A stretch of DNA of 64,000 bases, taken from assembly GCA_040901865.1 (NCBI GenBank), contig JBBDYD010000142.1:27536-91535 (forward strand), in the 5' to 3' direction. The stretch is from JBBDYD01 sp040901865. Its GTDB lineage: Bacteria; Bacteroidota; Ignavibacteria; UBA10030. The notes under the pieces were generated by a model. That model did not search any database, had not been told where the DNA came from, and saw nothing but the letters and a program-made list of their open reading frames with translations. Shown here in pieces: positions 44,731 to 56,489 of the stretch (the first letter of the stretch is position 1; each line of letters begins with the position of its first letter). The translations under genes were made by a program, and so were the position numbers.

Positions 44731-45150
44731 ATGATCGTCCATTTTCCCCAAATGAGCCCGGTGTTCGATCTTGATCGAACAGCCAATGAGTTTTTCTCAA
44801 ATCTCTCGAGGCGCACACACCCGGTTTCCGATCTTCCGGCTGTCGACGTTGCTGAGAGGGAACATTCTTATGATCTCGTTGTCGAACTCCCCGGCATGAA
44901 GAAGGAGGACATCAGGATTTCCGTTGAGAAGGGAACCCTGGTCGTTCGCGCTGAGCGAAAACAGTACGGATTTCCTGAGGGCACCAAGGTCCTTTTGCAT
45001 GAAACAAACACACGGCCGTTTGAGCGCGTGTTTCAACTTCCCGATGCAGTCGATGTGAACGGAATTTCGGCGGAAATGAAGGACGGCATTCTCAGGATTC
45101 AGCTTCCGAAGACGGAGCTGGCCCGTCCTCGTGAAATCAAGGTCCAGTAA
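44731..45150 (+). CDS. Hsp20/alpha-crystallin small heat-shock protein (first)
   Basis: A 139-residue small heat-shock protein. The alpha-crystallin domain runs from about 38 to 132; VVELPGMKKEDIRISVEKGT and the closing strand AEMKDGILRIQLPK are canonical. It lacks the usual C-terminal IxI tail and ends REIKVQ. AAAGGAGG is eight bases before the ATG. Confidence 0.93.
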   Translation: MIVHFPQMSPVFDLDRTANEFFSNLSRRTHPVSDLPAVDVAEREHSYDLVVELPGMKKEDIRISVEKGTLVVRAERKQYGFPEGTKVLLHETNTRPFERVFQLPDAVDVNGISAEMKDGILRIQLPKTELARPREIKVQ

Positions 45151-45180
45151 CGATTCCACGATTGACAGGAGGTTGTGAAT

Positions 45181-45576
45181 ATGACGAAAAATAATGATGA
45201 TGCACTCGTTCGGCATGGGTCCAACGCCCTTGCTGTGCGTGAGTCTCGGGAGGAATTCATTACGCCGGCAGCAGATATCTTTGAAACCCCCATTGCCTTT
45301 GTTCTGCGCCTGGACTTGCCGGGTGCCGCACGCGATGGTATTCAGGTGAATGTCGAGGCAGAAAGACTCTCGATCAAAGGCCGATTGGAAAAACTCCACG
45401 CCGAGAAGACAAATGTGCTTTACCACGAGATTGCAGGCAAGAGCTATTATCGAATGTTCAATCTGACTGCAGGAATCGCCTCCGACCGCATTGAAGCGGA
45501 GTTTCAGGATGGCGTTTTAAGCGTCACAATTCCAAAATCAGAGCGCATGACCACAAAAGAAATACGGATTCAATGA
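45181..45576 (+). CDS. Hsp20 small heat-shock protein (second)
   Basis: A 131-residue paralogue. The ATG at 45181 was chosen because AGGAGG lies eight bases before it; a GTG six bases earlier is too close to the site. The domain core reads VLRLDLPGAARDGIQVNVEA and AEFQDGVLSVTIPKSE. It is the most divergent of the three copies. Confidence 0.9.
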   Translation: MTKNNDDALVRHGSNALAVRESREEFITPAADIFETPIAFVLRLDLPGAARDGIQVNVEAERLSIKGRLEKLHAEKTNVLYHEIAGKSYYRMFNLTAGIASDRIEAEFQDGVLSVTIPKSERMTTKEIRIQ

Positions 45577-45593
45577 ACCAAGGAGGATACACC

Positions 45594-46061
45594 ATGAGAC
45601 TCATTCGATGGAACCCAACACGTGAACTCTCCAGCGTTCCAACGGAACTCTGGAACATTCAACGCGACTTCAACAGTTTGTTCGGTGCTATGACAGGCGG
45701 CAATCAGGATGACGGATCCAGCGGACTATCCCTGTGGACCCCGGCAGTGGACATTAGCGAGCATGAGAACGAATATCATGTCAAGGTTGAACTTCCGGGA
45801 ATCAACAAGGATGATGTAAAGATCACCCTTGAATCCAACATTCTGACAATTCGCGGCGAGAAGAAACAGGAAGAAGACGTAAAGGAAGAGGGCATGCACA
45901 GAATGGAGCGGGTCTACGGATCCTTCCGGCGGTCCTTTACTCTTCCCACCGTCGTCAAGGAAAGTGAAATCGGCGCCATCTATAAAGATGGTATTTTGAT
46001 GATCACCTTACCGAAAGCCGAAGAGGTAAAACCGAAACAGATTGAAGTCAAGGTCAAATAA
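45594..46061 (+). CDS. Hsp20 small heat-shock protein (third)
   Basis: A 155-residue class A-like small heat-shock protein. The start at 45594 follows AAGGAGG by eight bases; an ATG 21 bases earlier contains that site. Core motifs are VKVELPGINKDDVKITLESN, RSFTLPTVV and AIYKDGILMITLPKAEEVKP, with the usual KQIEVKVK end. It is the most canonical of the three. Confidence 0.95.
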   Translation: MRLIRWNPTRELSSVPTELWNIQRDFNSLFGAMTGGNQDDGSSGLSLWTPAVDISEHENEYHVKVELPGINKDDVKITLESNILTIRGEKKQEEDVKEEGMHRMERVYGSFRRSFTLPTVVKESEIGAIYKDGILMITLPKAEEVKPKQIEVKVK

Positions 46062-46211
46062 TTGGCTTTAAGCCGATCATTCTTGATTGTCTCACAATTG
46101 CTGGTTGGGTCCGCGCAAGCGGACTCGGCCGCATTGTTGAGCCACAGAGTTCAACTGAACACCAAGCACCGGCTGTCATAAAAGCCGACATTGCCAAAAA
46201 AGGAGAGCGGT

Positions 46212-48158
46212 ATGTCAACCAAAGGGAACAAAATCATCGGAATCGATCTCGGGACAACCAATTCGGTCGTCGCGGTGATGGAAGGAAACGATCCCGTCGT
46301 CATTGCAAACGCTGAAGGGGCCCGTACGACCCCCTCCGTGGTCGGCTTCACAAAATCCGGTGAACGGCTTGTCGGAGCGGCTGCGAAACGTCAGGGTGTG
46401 ACGAATTCACAGAATACGGTCTATTCCATCAAACGTTTCATGGGCCGGTTCCATAATGAGGTGAACGAGGAAATGGAACTCGTTCCGTACAAGGTTGTCA
46501 AGGGCGATAATAATACAGCCCGCGTACAGATCGTCGACCGTGTGTACTCACCTCCGGAAATCTCGGCTATGATTCTGCAAAAAATGAAGCAAACGGCCGA
46601 GGACTATCTTGGAACAAAGGTAACGGACGCGGTTGTTACGGTTCCTGCCTACTTCAATGACGCCCAACGGCAGGCAACGAAAGAGGCGGGAGAGATCGCA
46701 GGATTGAATGTCCTCCGGATCATCAACGAACCGACGGCCGCAGCACTTGCCTACGGTCTCGACAAGAAATCCAAGGACATGAAAGTTGCTGTATTCGATC
46801 TTGGCGGTGGTACCTTTGATATTTCTGTCCTCGAACTCGGAGACGGTGTGTTCGAAGTTAAATCGACGAACGGCGACACCCACCTTGGCGGGGATAACTT
46901 TGACCATCGCCTCATCGATTACCTTGCGGATGAGTTCAAAAAACAGGAAAACATCGATCTTCGCAAAGATCCCATGGCCCTGCAAAGACTCCGGGAAGCA
47001 GCGGAAAAGGCCAAAATGGAGCTTTCTCAGCTGATGCAGACAGAGGTCAATCTGCCTTTCATTACCGCTACAAGCGATGGCCCGAAACATCTGACCACGA
47101 CGATCACGAGGGCCAAATTCGAGCAACTTGTCGAAGATTTAATCCAGCGATGCATCGGGCCCGTCGAGCGGGCTCTGAAAGATGCCGGGCTGAATCCCCG
47201 CGTAATCGATGAAGTGATTCTTGTTGGCGGCATGACACGTGTGCCCCGCGTTCAGCAACTTGTCAAGGATATCTTTGGAAGGGAAGGCCACAAGGGTGTC
47301 AACCCAGATGAAGTCGTTGCTATCGGTGCTGCGATTCAGGGCGGTGTTCTCTCGGGCGACGTGACAGACGTTCTGCTTCTGGATGTCACTCCGCTTACCC
47401 TCGGCATCGAAACTCTGGGCGGCGTCACGACACAAATGATTCAAGCCAATACGACGATTCCAACGAAAAAAAGCGAAATCTTTTCAACGGCGTCCGACAG
47501 TCAACCGTCGGTCGAGATTCATATCCTCCAGGGTGAGCGGCCCATGGCTGCCGACAACCGGACCCTTGGGAGATTTCACCTCGACGGGATTCCGCCCTCG
47601 CCTCGCGGCATTCCGCAAATCGAAGTCACTTTCGATATCGACGCCAACGGCATGTTGCACGTTTCGGCGAAGGATAAAGCGACGAATAAGGAGCAATCCA
47701 TTCGAATCACATCGTCAAGCGGATTGAGCAAAGAGGACATCGAAAAAATGAAATCTGACGCTCAAGCCCACTCTTCCGAAGACAAGAAGCGGAAGGATGA
47801 GATCGAAACCAAGAATCAGGCTGATAATCTCGTCTTCCAGACCCGCAAGCAGTTGAAGGATCTGGGCGAGAAGATGAGCGCAGAGGTAAAAGCGAACGTG
47901 GAGTCGGCAGCGAACGCACTCGAGGAGGCGATCAAAAGCGGAAATAGTGCGGACATCAAGGCAAAAACGGAAGTTCTCAATTCAGCATGGAATGAGGCTT
48001 CGTCGAAAATGTACGAGTCCGCGCGCTCCCAAGGCCAGCAAGGTCCTCAAGCGACAGGAAGTACCGAGACGGGAGACGACAAAGGCGGCAAGCAGGTGGA
48101 GAATGCCGACTTCGAAGTCATGGATGAAAAAGATGAAAAGAAAGGCGAGACAAAATAA
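46212..48158 (+). CDS. dnaK: Chaperone DnaK (Hsp70)
   Basis: A 648-residue Hsp70. The ATG at 46212 follows AAGGAG by about nine bases and gives IIGIDLGTTNSVVAVMEG. VFDLGGGTFDISVLE and VGGMTRVPRVQQLVKDIFG are signature motifs; the substrate-binding domain and a lid ending NADFEVMDEKDEKKGE are complete. Neither grpE nor dnaJ is beside it. A 150-bp gap separates it from the Hsp20 genes, so it may have its own promoter. Confidence 0.97.
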   Translation: MSTKGNKIIGIDLGTTNSVVAVMEGNDPVVIANAEGARTTPSVVGFTKSGERLVGAAAKRQGVTNSQNTVYSIKRFMGRFHNEVNEEMELVPYKVVKGDNNTARVQIVDRVYSPPEISAMILQKMKQTAEDYLGTKVTDAVVTVPAYFNDAQRQATKEAGEIAGLNVLRIINEPTAAALAYGLDKKSKDMKVAVFDLGGGTFDISVLELGDGVFEVKSTNGDTHLGGDNFDHRLIDYLADEFKKQENIDLRKDPMALQRLREAAEKAKMELSQLMQTEVNLPFITATSDGPKHLTTTITRAKFEQLVEDLIQRCIGPVERALKDAGLNPRVIDEVILVGGMTRVPRVQQLVKDIFGREGHKGVNPDEVVAIGAAIQGGVLSGDVTDVLLLDVTPLTLGIETLGGVTTQMIQANTTIPTKKSEIFSTASDSQPSVEIHILQGERPMAADNRTLGRFHLDGIPPSPRGIPQIEVTFDIDANGMLHVSAKDKATNKEQSIRITSSSGLSKEDIEKMKSDAQAHSSEDKKRKDEIETKNQADNLVFQTRKQLKDLGEKMSAEVKANVESAANALEEAIKSGNSADIKAKTEVLNSAWNEASSKMYESARSQGQQGPQATGSTETGDDKGGKQVENADFEVMDEKDEKKGETK

Positions 48159-48191
48159 CAACACGCCTTGAAATCCGTTGGCAACGCTGAT

Positions 48192-48218
48192 AAAAGGCGA
48201 GGGAAATCCTCGCCTTTT
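48192..48218 (+). terminator. Hairpin after dnaK
   Basis: A perfect 11-bp stem (48192-48202 AAAAGGCGAGG with 48208-48218) and a 5-base loop, ending in TTTT. The T tract is short, so termination may be partial and let some transcription reach clpB. Confidence 0.75.
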
Positions 48219-48236
48219 GTCTTCCATGAGGAGCGA

Positions 48237-48468
48237 ATGATCACATTTATTATCGTCGTTGTGGTGATAGCTGGCCTCATTGCGGGCATCGTTGCGCTGA
48301 TACGCGGTCCACGACAATCATCCGGCATTGCCGCCCTGACGGCGTTCCACGATTTTCAGCCGAAGGACAAGCAGCGGACCATTGAAACAGTCATTGAATT
48401 GAAAGAACAGAAGAAATTCAAAGAAGAGGAGTCGGGGTGGAGCATCGCGCGTCCCGGAAAAGAAAACG

Positions 48469-48479
<11 letters not shown>
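48237..48479 (+). CDS. Small single-pass membrane protein of 80 residues
   Basis: Starts MITFIIVVVVIAGLIAGIVA, one membrane helix at the N-terminus, followed by a charged cytoplasmic tail rich in Lys and Glu (ELKEQKKFKEEESG). AGGAG lies six bases before the ATG. It lies between dnaK and clpB and overlaps the start of clpB by 11 bases, which suggests co-translation. Function unknown; not a recognised heat-shock family. Confidence 0.65.
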
Positions 48480-51117
<2,638 letters not shown>

Positions 51118-51149
51118 CTGTCTGCTGAAAAAACAACGAACCAACAGCG

Positions 51150-51276
51150 AAAGGTGTTACTGGCTTTTGGTTTTGGGTGTAGCTCGTTGGTCTCTGGTTA
51201 TTGTCAGGGGGCATAACCGATAACCAGGACCAACAACCAATCAACTATAACCACCGACCAAAAACTAATAACCATG
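51150..51276. repeat. Opposed heptamer arrays forming a large inverted repeat
   Basis: After clpB, 7-base units of the form TTGGTTN (about 51150-51205) are followed by units on the other strand, AACCAAN. The second array has about nine units from 51214 to 51276 (TAACCGA, TAACCAG, GACCAAC, AACCAAT and so on). Within them 51186-51201 pairs with 51220-51234 with one bulge. There is no T tract, so this is not a standard terminator. Confidence 0.7.
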
Positions 51277-51306
51277 GTTCGGTTGAGAAATTGTGTATTT
51301 CTTTTC

Positions 51307-51335
51307 TTGTCCCCGCCCGATTTTCTCCGTATCTT
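51307..51335 (+). promoter_or_regulatory. Predicted promoter of the RsmB-family gene
   Basis: TTGTCC (51307-51312), a 17-base spacer, TATCTT (51330-51335). The transcript would start near 51342, two bases before the ATG, giving an essentially leaderless message. Confidence 0.5.
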
Positions 51336-51343
51336 GCCGTGTT

Positions 51344-52684
51344 ATGCAACTTTCTTCACTGCTCGGACATACCCGGGAAATCCTTTCCCGCATTCAGCAA
51401 TCTGATAAGCCCGCCGATAGTCTGATCGATTCGTTCTTCCGGACAAGAAAATATCTCGGATCTCACGACCGCAAATTCATTGCCGAGACAACCTACGGAA
51501 CACTCCGTCATCTGCGGAAGTGCCAAACCTTGATGGAAACCGCGTTGGGCACCGGGGCAAAGGACTTTTCTTCCACGGACAGAGTTCTTCTCTGTATCGT
51601 GACGTACCTAAGCCGGATCGATCGATCACACGAGCCCACCGATGTAATTCTTGCGCCTCTCCTCGAGAATGATAAGGCGAGAAATTCCCTCGGCGATTTT
51701 CTTACGCTCCTGAAAGGAGTTGAGCTGAATTCGGTCGATGCTGTTCAAGACCTTGCCAATGAATACTCAATCCCTGATTGGCTTGCCCGTAAGTTTCATG
51801 AGCAATACGGGCCGGAAGAATCCCGGCGATTGTGTGAAAGCCTGAACGCACCGGCTCCCTTGAACCTCCGAGTCAACACGCTTAAGGCCGGCGTGGATGA
51901 ATGCACGGGACGTCTCCGGTCCGAAGGCATTGAGACTACCCGAACGAAACTGTCCGAGGTAGGATTGGTTGTGTCGAAACGAACGAATATGTTTCGGATT
52001 CCGGCATTCAAAGAAGGTTATTTTGAGGTTCAGGACGAAGGAAGCCAATTATTGGGAGTTCTGGTGGATCCGAGGCCGGTGTGGAAAGTGCTGGATGCCT
52101 GTGCGGGGGCGGGCGGGAAAACTCTGCATATGGCCGCCATCATGAAGAACCGCGGGGAAATCGTCGCATCAGACATCAACGAATTCCGCCTCAATGAACT
52201 CCGCAAAAGGGCAAGGAGGGCAGGCGCCTTTAATATCAGGGTCATGACGACGGAGGAAGTGCAGAATCAGGATCGGTTTAAACAGGCGTTTGACGTCGTG
52301 TTTATTGATGCCCCGTGTAGCGGCCTCGGTACGCTTCGGCGAAACCCCGGGCTGAAGTGGACGGTCACCGAAGAGGGTGTGAAAGAACTGTGCGCAAAAC
52401 AGCTTCACATTATGGAAACGCATGCGTCGTTCGTCAAAGAGCAGGGAGTGATGTACTATGCTACGTGTTCACTCTTGCGGGAGGAAAACCAGGCGGTCAT
52501 AATGTCATTCCTCGAGAGGCACCCGGAATTCGCGGGAATGGATCTTACGGCGGCCGCAGGGAAGGCGGGTCTTGCTGGGCAGGTTACGGACGGCTTTTTC
52601 TTCCTGTATCCTCACAAAGAGGGAACCGATGGTTTCTTTTGCGGCGCGGTCCAACGAAAAGGACTGGAGTCTGGCAATGAATGA
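51344..52684 (+). CDS. RsmB/NOP-family RNA cytosine-5 methyltransferase
   Basis: A 446-residue methyltransferase. The N-terminal 150 residues resemble the NusB-like domain of RsmB (FIAETTYGTLRHL). The Rossmann-fold part has the SAM motif DACAGAGGKT and the two catalytic-region cysteines in DAPCSGLGTLRRNP and YATCSLLREEN. The substrate is most likely 16S rRNA, by analogy with RsmB. The ATG at 51344 was chosen because the upstream frame runs through the promoter; no Shine-Dalgarno site is visible. Confidence 0.92.
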   Translation: MQLSSLLGHTREILSRIQQSDKPADSLIDSFFRTRKYLGSHDRKFIAETTYGTLRHLRKCQTLMETALGTGAKDFSSTDRVLLCIVTYLSRIDRSHEPTDVILAPLLENDKARNSLGDFLTLLKGVELNSVDAVQDLANEYSIPDWLARKFHEQYGPEESRRLCESLNAPAPLNLRVNTLKAGVDECTGRLRSEGIETTRTKLSEVGLVVSKRTNMFRIPAFKEGYFEVQDEGSQLLGVLVDPRPVWKVLDACAGAGGKTLHMAAIMKNRGEIVASDINEFRLNELRKRARRAGAFNIRVMTTEEVQNQDRFKQAFDVVFIDAPCSGLGTLRRNPGLKWTVTEEGVKELCAKQLHIMETHASFVKEQGVMYYATCSLLREENQAVIMSFLERHPEFAGMDLTAAAGKAGLAGQVTDGFFFLYPHKEGTDGFFCGAVQRKGLESGNE

Positions 52685-53573
52685 ATCGACACAGTACCTG
52701 AGGCCGGAGGTTGTTGCCCAGCTTGCGAACATGGAATTGCGGGCACGGCTTGTGGTGGAGGGGTTTCTGACGGGGCTTCACAAAAGCCCGTATCACGGTT
52801 TCAGCGTGGAGTTCACCGAACACCGGCCGTACATGCCGGGGGACGAAATACGGCATATTGACTGGAAGGCGTACGGGAAGACGGACCGCTATTACATCAA
52901 GCAGTTCGAAGAGGAAACGAATCTCAAAACGCATCTGATCCTCGATTCCAGTGCGTCCATGGGTTTTGCATCCGAGGGAAGGCTCAGCAAACTCCAATAC
53001 GCGTCCTACCTTGCCGCGGCGTTGGCATATCTCATGATGCAGCAACGGGATGCGGTGGGACTGACTGTATACGACGAAGAGATGAGATCCTCCCTTCCAC
53101 CACGTGCAACGAATCTTTACTTGCAGAAGATTCTCTCAGAATTAGAAGGACTCCAGCCCGGAAAGAAGACAAGAACCGGATCATCCCTCAATGCAGTGGC
53201 TGAGCGGATCAAACGCCGCGGGCTCGTGATTGTGCTGAGCGACCTGTTCGACGATCCGACGAGTGTGATGCGGGCATTAAAGAACTTTCGCCATCGGGGT
53301 AATGAAGTAATCGTGATGCAGGTCCTCGATCCCCTCGAGCGATCGTTCGCGTTCGGCACCGACGCCGTGTTCAGAGACATGGAGACGCGCGAAGAACTTA
53401 CCACGCAACCCTGGCACATTCAAACAGCATATCGTGAAACGTTAAAGCAATTCCTGGCGGGGTATCGGCGCGAATGTCGCGAAAACGGCATCGAGTACGT
53501 CCTTCTCGACACATCAACGCCGTTTGACAAAGCCCTGTTTGAATATCTCAATAAGCGAAAGCGAATTCACTGA
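52677..53573 (+). CDS. DUF58 domain protein (VWA-like)
   Basis: A 298-residue protein with the DUF58 signature HRPYMPGDEIRHIDWKAYG and a VWA-like fold beginning LILDSSASMGF, which keeps the DxSxS metal site. DUF58 genes are normally beside a MoxR ATPase; none is present here. The ATG lies eight bases inside the preceding gene's end with GGAG upstream. The longer in-frame start belongs to that gene's coding sequence in another frame. Confidence 0.9.
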   Translation: MNESTQYLRPEVVAQLANMELRARLVVEGFLTGLHKSPYHGFSVEFTEHRPYMPGDEIRHIDWKAYGKTDRYYIKQFEEETNLKTHLILDSSASMGFASEGRLSKLQYASYLAAALAYLMMQQRDAVGLTVYDEEMRSSLPPRATNLYLQKILSELEGLQPGKKTRTGSSLNAVAERIKRRGLVIVLSDLFDDPTSVMRALKNFRHRGNEVIVMQVLDPLERSFAFGTDAVFRDMETREELTTQPWHIQTAYRETLKQFLAGYRRECRENGIEYVLLDTSTPFDKALFEYLNKRKRIH

Positions 53574-53575
53574 AA

Positions 53576-56443
53576 GTGCAAGAAGAGAAGCTCATCGTCA
53601 AAGGCGCACGGGTTCATAACCTGAAAAACATCGATGTCGAGATGCCAAGGGATCGGCTGGTTGTTCTTACCGGCCTTTCCGGTTCAGGAAAGTCCAGCCT
53701 TGCGTTTGATACGATCTACGCTGAGGGACAGCGAAGGTACGTCGAAAGCCTCTCTGCGTACGCCCGTCAGTTTCTCGGATTGATGGAACGTCCCGATGTC
53801 GATTACATCGAAGGGTTGAGTCCTTGTATCTCCATTGAACAGAAGACCATCAGTCATAATCCGCGTTCAACCGTCGGCACAGTCACAGAGATTTACGATT
53901 ACCTCCGCTTGCTCTTTGCGAGAGTTGGAACCCAATTCTGCTATCACTGCGGCCGAAAGGTCCAACGGCAGACGGTTGATCAAATCATCGATGCAATCCG
54001 TAAATATCCGTCGGGGGCAAAACTCCAGATCCTGGCTCCGGTGGTTCGGGGCCGCAAAGGGCACTACCGGGAATTATTTGAACAAACCGCGAAAGACGGC
54101 TTTGTGCGGGTTCGGATCGATGGAGAAACGAAGGAACTAGCGCCTGGGTTGAAGGCCGACCGGTATAAGATCCATAATATTGAAATCGTTGTGGACCGCG
54201 TTGTCATCAAACCGGAAATGCGGTCTCGCATAGCGGATTCGGTCGAAACGGCCTTACGGTTCGGCGGAGGAGTGCTGATTGTTCATGATGGGGTCAAGGA
54301 CGAATTGTTCAGTCAGCAGTATGCCTGTCATTTCTGCGGTATCAGCTACGAAGAGCCCGCTCCGAACTCCTTTTCATTTAATTCCCCTGCCGGGTTTTGT
54401 CCGGAGTGTGAGGGATTGGGAGAAAAACGCGAATTCAGCATGGGCCTTATCATTCCCGATGGGACGAAGTCGATCAACGCGGAGGGAATCGCGCCCCTGG
54501 GGAAGCCCAGGTCGACCTGGATGTTTGCCCAGGTAAAGGCCGTCGCAAAGAAATTTGATTTCGATTTTGATACTGCTCTCAACAAGATCCCCTCGAAAGC
54601 TCTCGAGGCCCTCCTGAATGGGACGGGAGATGAGAAGCTCGAGGTCGACTACAACACCGATCGTGGGAGGACGATCACGTACAAGCATCGGTATTCCGGG
54701 GTCATGGATATGCTGAAGCGATACTATGACGAAACCAGCTCCAATCAGATCCGGGAATGGGTTGAATCCTACATGACCACAACGGTTTGCAAGGCATGCA
54801 ATGGCGGAAGACTTCGGAAGGAGAGCCTTGCGTTAAAACTGGAGGATGCCGCCACGGGCAACCGATGGAGCATTCAGGACGTTGTACAACAGTCTGTGAC
54901 AAGCGCCCGTGCATTTTTCGGAACAATCACGCTTACACCCCGACAGCAGGAAATTGCCAGACAGATTCTGAAAGAAATTACCGAGCGGCTGGATTTTTTG
55001 CTCAACGTGGGGCTGGATTATCTGACCTTAGACAGACCCGCTCGTACGCTTTCAGGCGGCGAGGGCCAACGCATCCGGCTGGCAACCCAGATTGGCACGC
55101 AACTGGTCGGTGTCCTCTACATTCTCGATGAGCCGAGCATTGGTCTGCACACGCGCGATAATATCAAGCTCATCAATTCGCTGAAATCCTTAAGGGATCT
55201 TGGAAACACCGTCATTGTGGTGGAACACGACAAAGAGATGATTGAGAGTGCGGATTTTGTCGTTGATCTTGGTCCAGGAGCAGGGGAGCACGGCGGATAC
55301 GTGGTGACGAAGGGAAAGCCTGGAGAACTCAAGGTGAAGAGTGAGGTGAAGGTTGGCGGGAACGGCACTTCGGCGGAGTCGTTGACCGCTTCGTATCTGA
55401 AGGGGAAGAAGCACATAGCGGTTCCGGCAGTTCGCAGGCCAGGGTCAGGGAAAAGTCTGAATCTTAAAGGAGCCCGCGGCAATAACCTGAAAAATGTTGA
55501 CCTGAGAATTCCCCTCGGCAAGGTTGTCTGTGTCACCGGAGTGAGCGGATCGGGAAAATCGACGCTGATTAACGAGACCCTCTTTCCCATTCTGTCGAAA
55601 TTGTTCTACAAGTCGAAAGTAGTCCCCCGGCCGTATGATTCAATTCATGGACTGGAACACGTCGACAAAGTCATCGATATCGATCAATCACCCATCGGGA
55701 GGACCCCGAGATCCAACCCCGCCACCTACACCGGACTGTTCACACTCATCCGGGACTTATTCACTCAGCTTCCGGAAGCAAAGATCCGCGGGTATAAGGC
55801 GGGGAGATTCAGTTTTAACGTCAAAGGGGGACGATGTGAAGAATGTGAGGGGGATGGTGTGCGTCGGATCGAAATGAATTTTCTGCCGGATGTGTATGTG
55901 CTCTGTGACGTGTGCAAGGGAAAGCGTTACAACAGGGAAACACTCGAGGTTCACTACAAGGGTAAGTCGATTGCCGATGTCTTGGATATGACGGTTGAAG
56001 ATGGTTTGGCGCTGTTCAGCGAACTTCCCCGTCTCAAGCGTCATCTCCAAACCCTCTCCGACGTCGGTCTCGGGTATATCAGACTCGGCCAACAAGCAAC
56101 GACGCTTTCGGGTGGAGAAGCCCAGCGCGTGAAATTATCAACGGAACTTTCCAAGATCGGAACGGGAAAGACGCTTTACATTCTGGACGAGCCGACAACA
56201 GGATTGCATTTTGAAGATATCCGCATGCTGCTCTCTGTTTTGAACAAGCTGGTCGACAAGGGCAACACCGTGATTGTCATCGAACACAACCTCGATGTCA
56301 TCAAGACAGCCGATTGGGTGATTGACCTGGGTCCCGAAGGAGGAGACGGAGGAGGGGAACTTGTGGCAGAAGGGACGCCGGAGGAGATTGCGAAGGAAAA
56401 AAGATCGTATACAGGACAATATTTGGGAAAAGAACTGAGGTGA
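53576..56443 (+). CDS. uvrA: Excinuclease ABC subunit A
   Basis: A 955-residue DNA damage recognition ATPase of nucleotide excision repair. There are two ABC ATPase units: Walker A GLSGSGKSS at 33 and GVSGSGKST at 655, with signatures TLSGGEGQRIRLATQIG and TLSGGEAQRVKLS. Zinc modules are CYHCGRK, CHFCGIS with CPECEG, and CEECEGDG with CDVCKGKRY. The start is GTG three bases after the DUF58 stop. Confidence 0.97.
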   Translation: MQEEKLIVKGARVHNLKNIDVEMPRDRLVVLTGLSGSGKSSLAFDTIYAEGQRRYVESLSAYARQFLGLMERPDVDYIEGLSPCISIEQKTISHNPRSTVGTVTEIYDYLRLLFARVGTQFCYHCGRKVQRQTVDQIIDAIRKYPSGAKLQILAPVVRGRKGHYRELFEQTAKDGFVRVRIDGETKELAPGLKADRYKIHNIEIVVDRVVIKPEMRSRIADSVETALRFGGGVLIVHDGVKDELFSQQYACHFCGISYEEPAPNSFSFNSPAGFCPECEGLGEKREFSMGLIIPDGTKSINAEGIAPLGKPRSTWMFAQVKAVAKKFDFDFDTALNKIPSKALEALLNGTGDEKLEVDYNTDRGRTITYKHRYSGVMDMLKRYYDETSSNQIREWVESYMTTTVCKACNGGRLRKESLALKLEDAATGNRWSIQDVVQQSVTSARAFFGTITLTPRQQEIARQILKEITERLDFLLNVGLDYLTLDRPARTLSGGEGQRIRLATQIGTQLVGVLYILDEPSIGLHTRDNIKLINSLKSLRDLGNTVIVVEHDKEMIESADFVVDLGPGAGEHGGYVVTKGKPGELKVKSEVKVGGNGTSAESLTASYLKGKKHIAVPAVRRPGSGKSLNLKGARGNNLKNVDLRIPLGKVVCVTGVSGSGKSTLINETLFPILSKLFYKSKVVPRPYDSIHGLEHVDKVIDIDQSPIGRTPRSNPATYTGLFTLIRDLFTQLPEAKIRGYKAGRFSFNVKGGRCEECEGDGVRRIEMNFLPDVYVLCDVCKGKRYNRETLEVHYKGKSIADVLDMTVEDGLALFSELPRLKRHLQTLSDVGLGYIRLGQQATTLSGGEAQRVKLSTELSKIGTGKTLYILDEPTTGLHFEDIRMLLSVLNKLVDKGNTVIVIEHNLDVIKTADWVIDLGPEGGDGGGELVAEGTPEEIAKEKRSYTGQYLGKELR

Positions 56444-56489
56444 TTTTCGATTTCTAATTGTCAATTTCCGATTGACAATTTGGCTTTGG
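56441..56489. repeat. Heptamer array between uvrA and mpg
   Basis: Seven consecutive 7-base units (TGATTTT, CGATTTC, TAATTGT, CAATTTC, CGATTGA, CAATTTG, GCTTTGG). The first begins on the uvrA TGA codon, and the array contains the stop and last codons of the convergent mpg gene. It also makes a 10-bp hairpin (56456-56465 with 56471-56480). Confidence 0.7.

Noticed and set aside
46109..46124. GTCCGC-GCAA-GCGGAC hairpin before dnaK
   Set aside because: Only six base pairs with no T tract; could be chance, so not called a terminator or operator.
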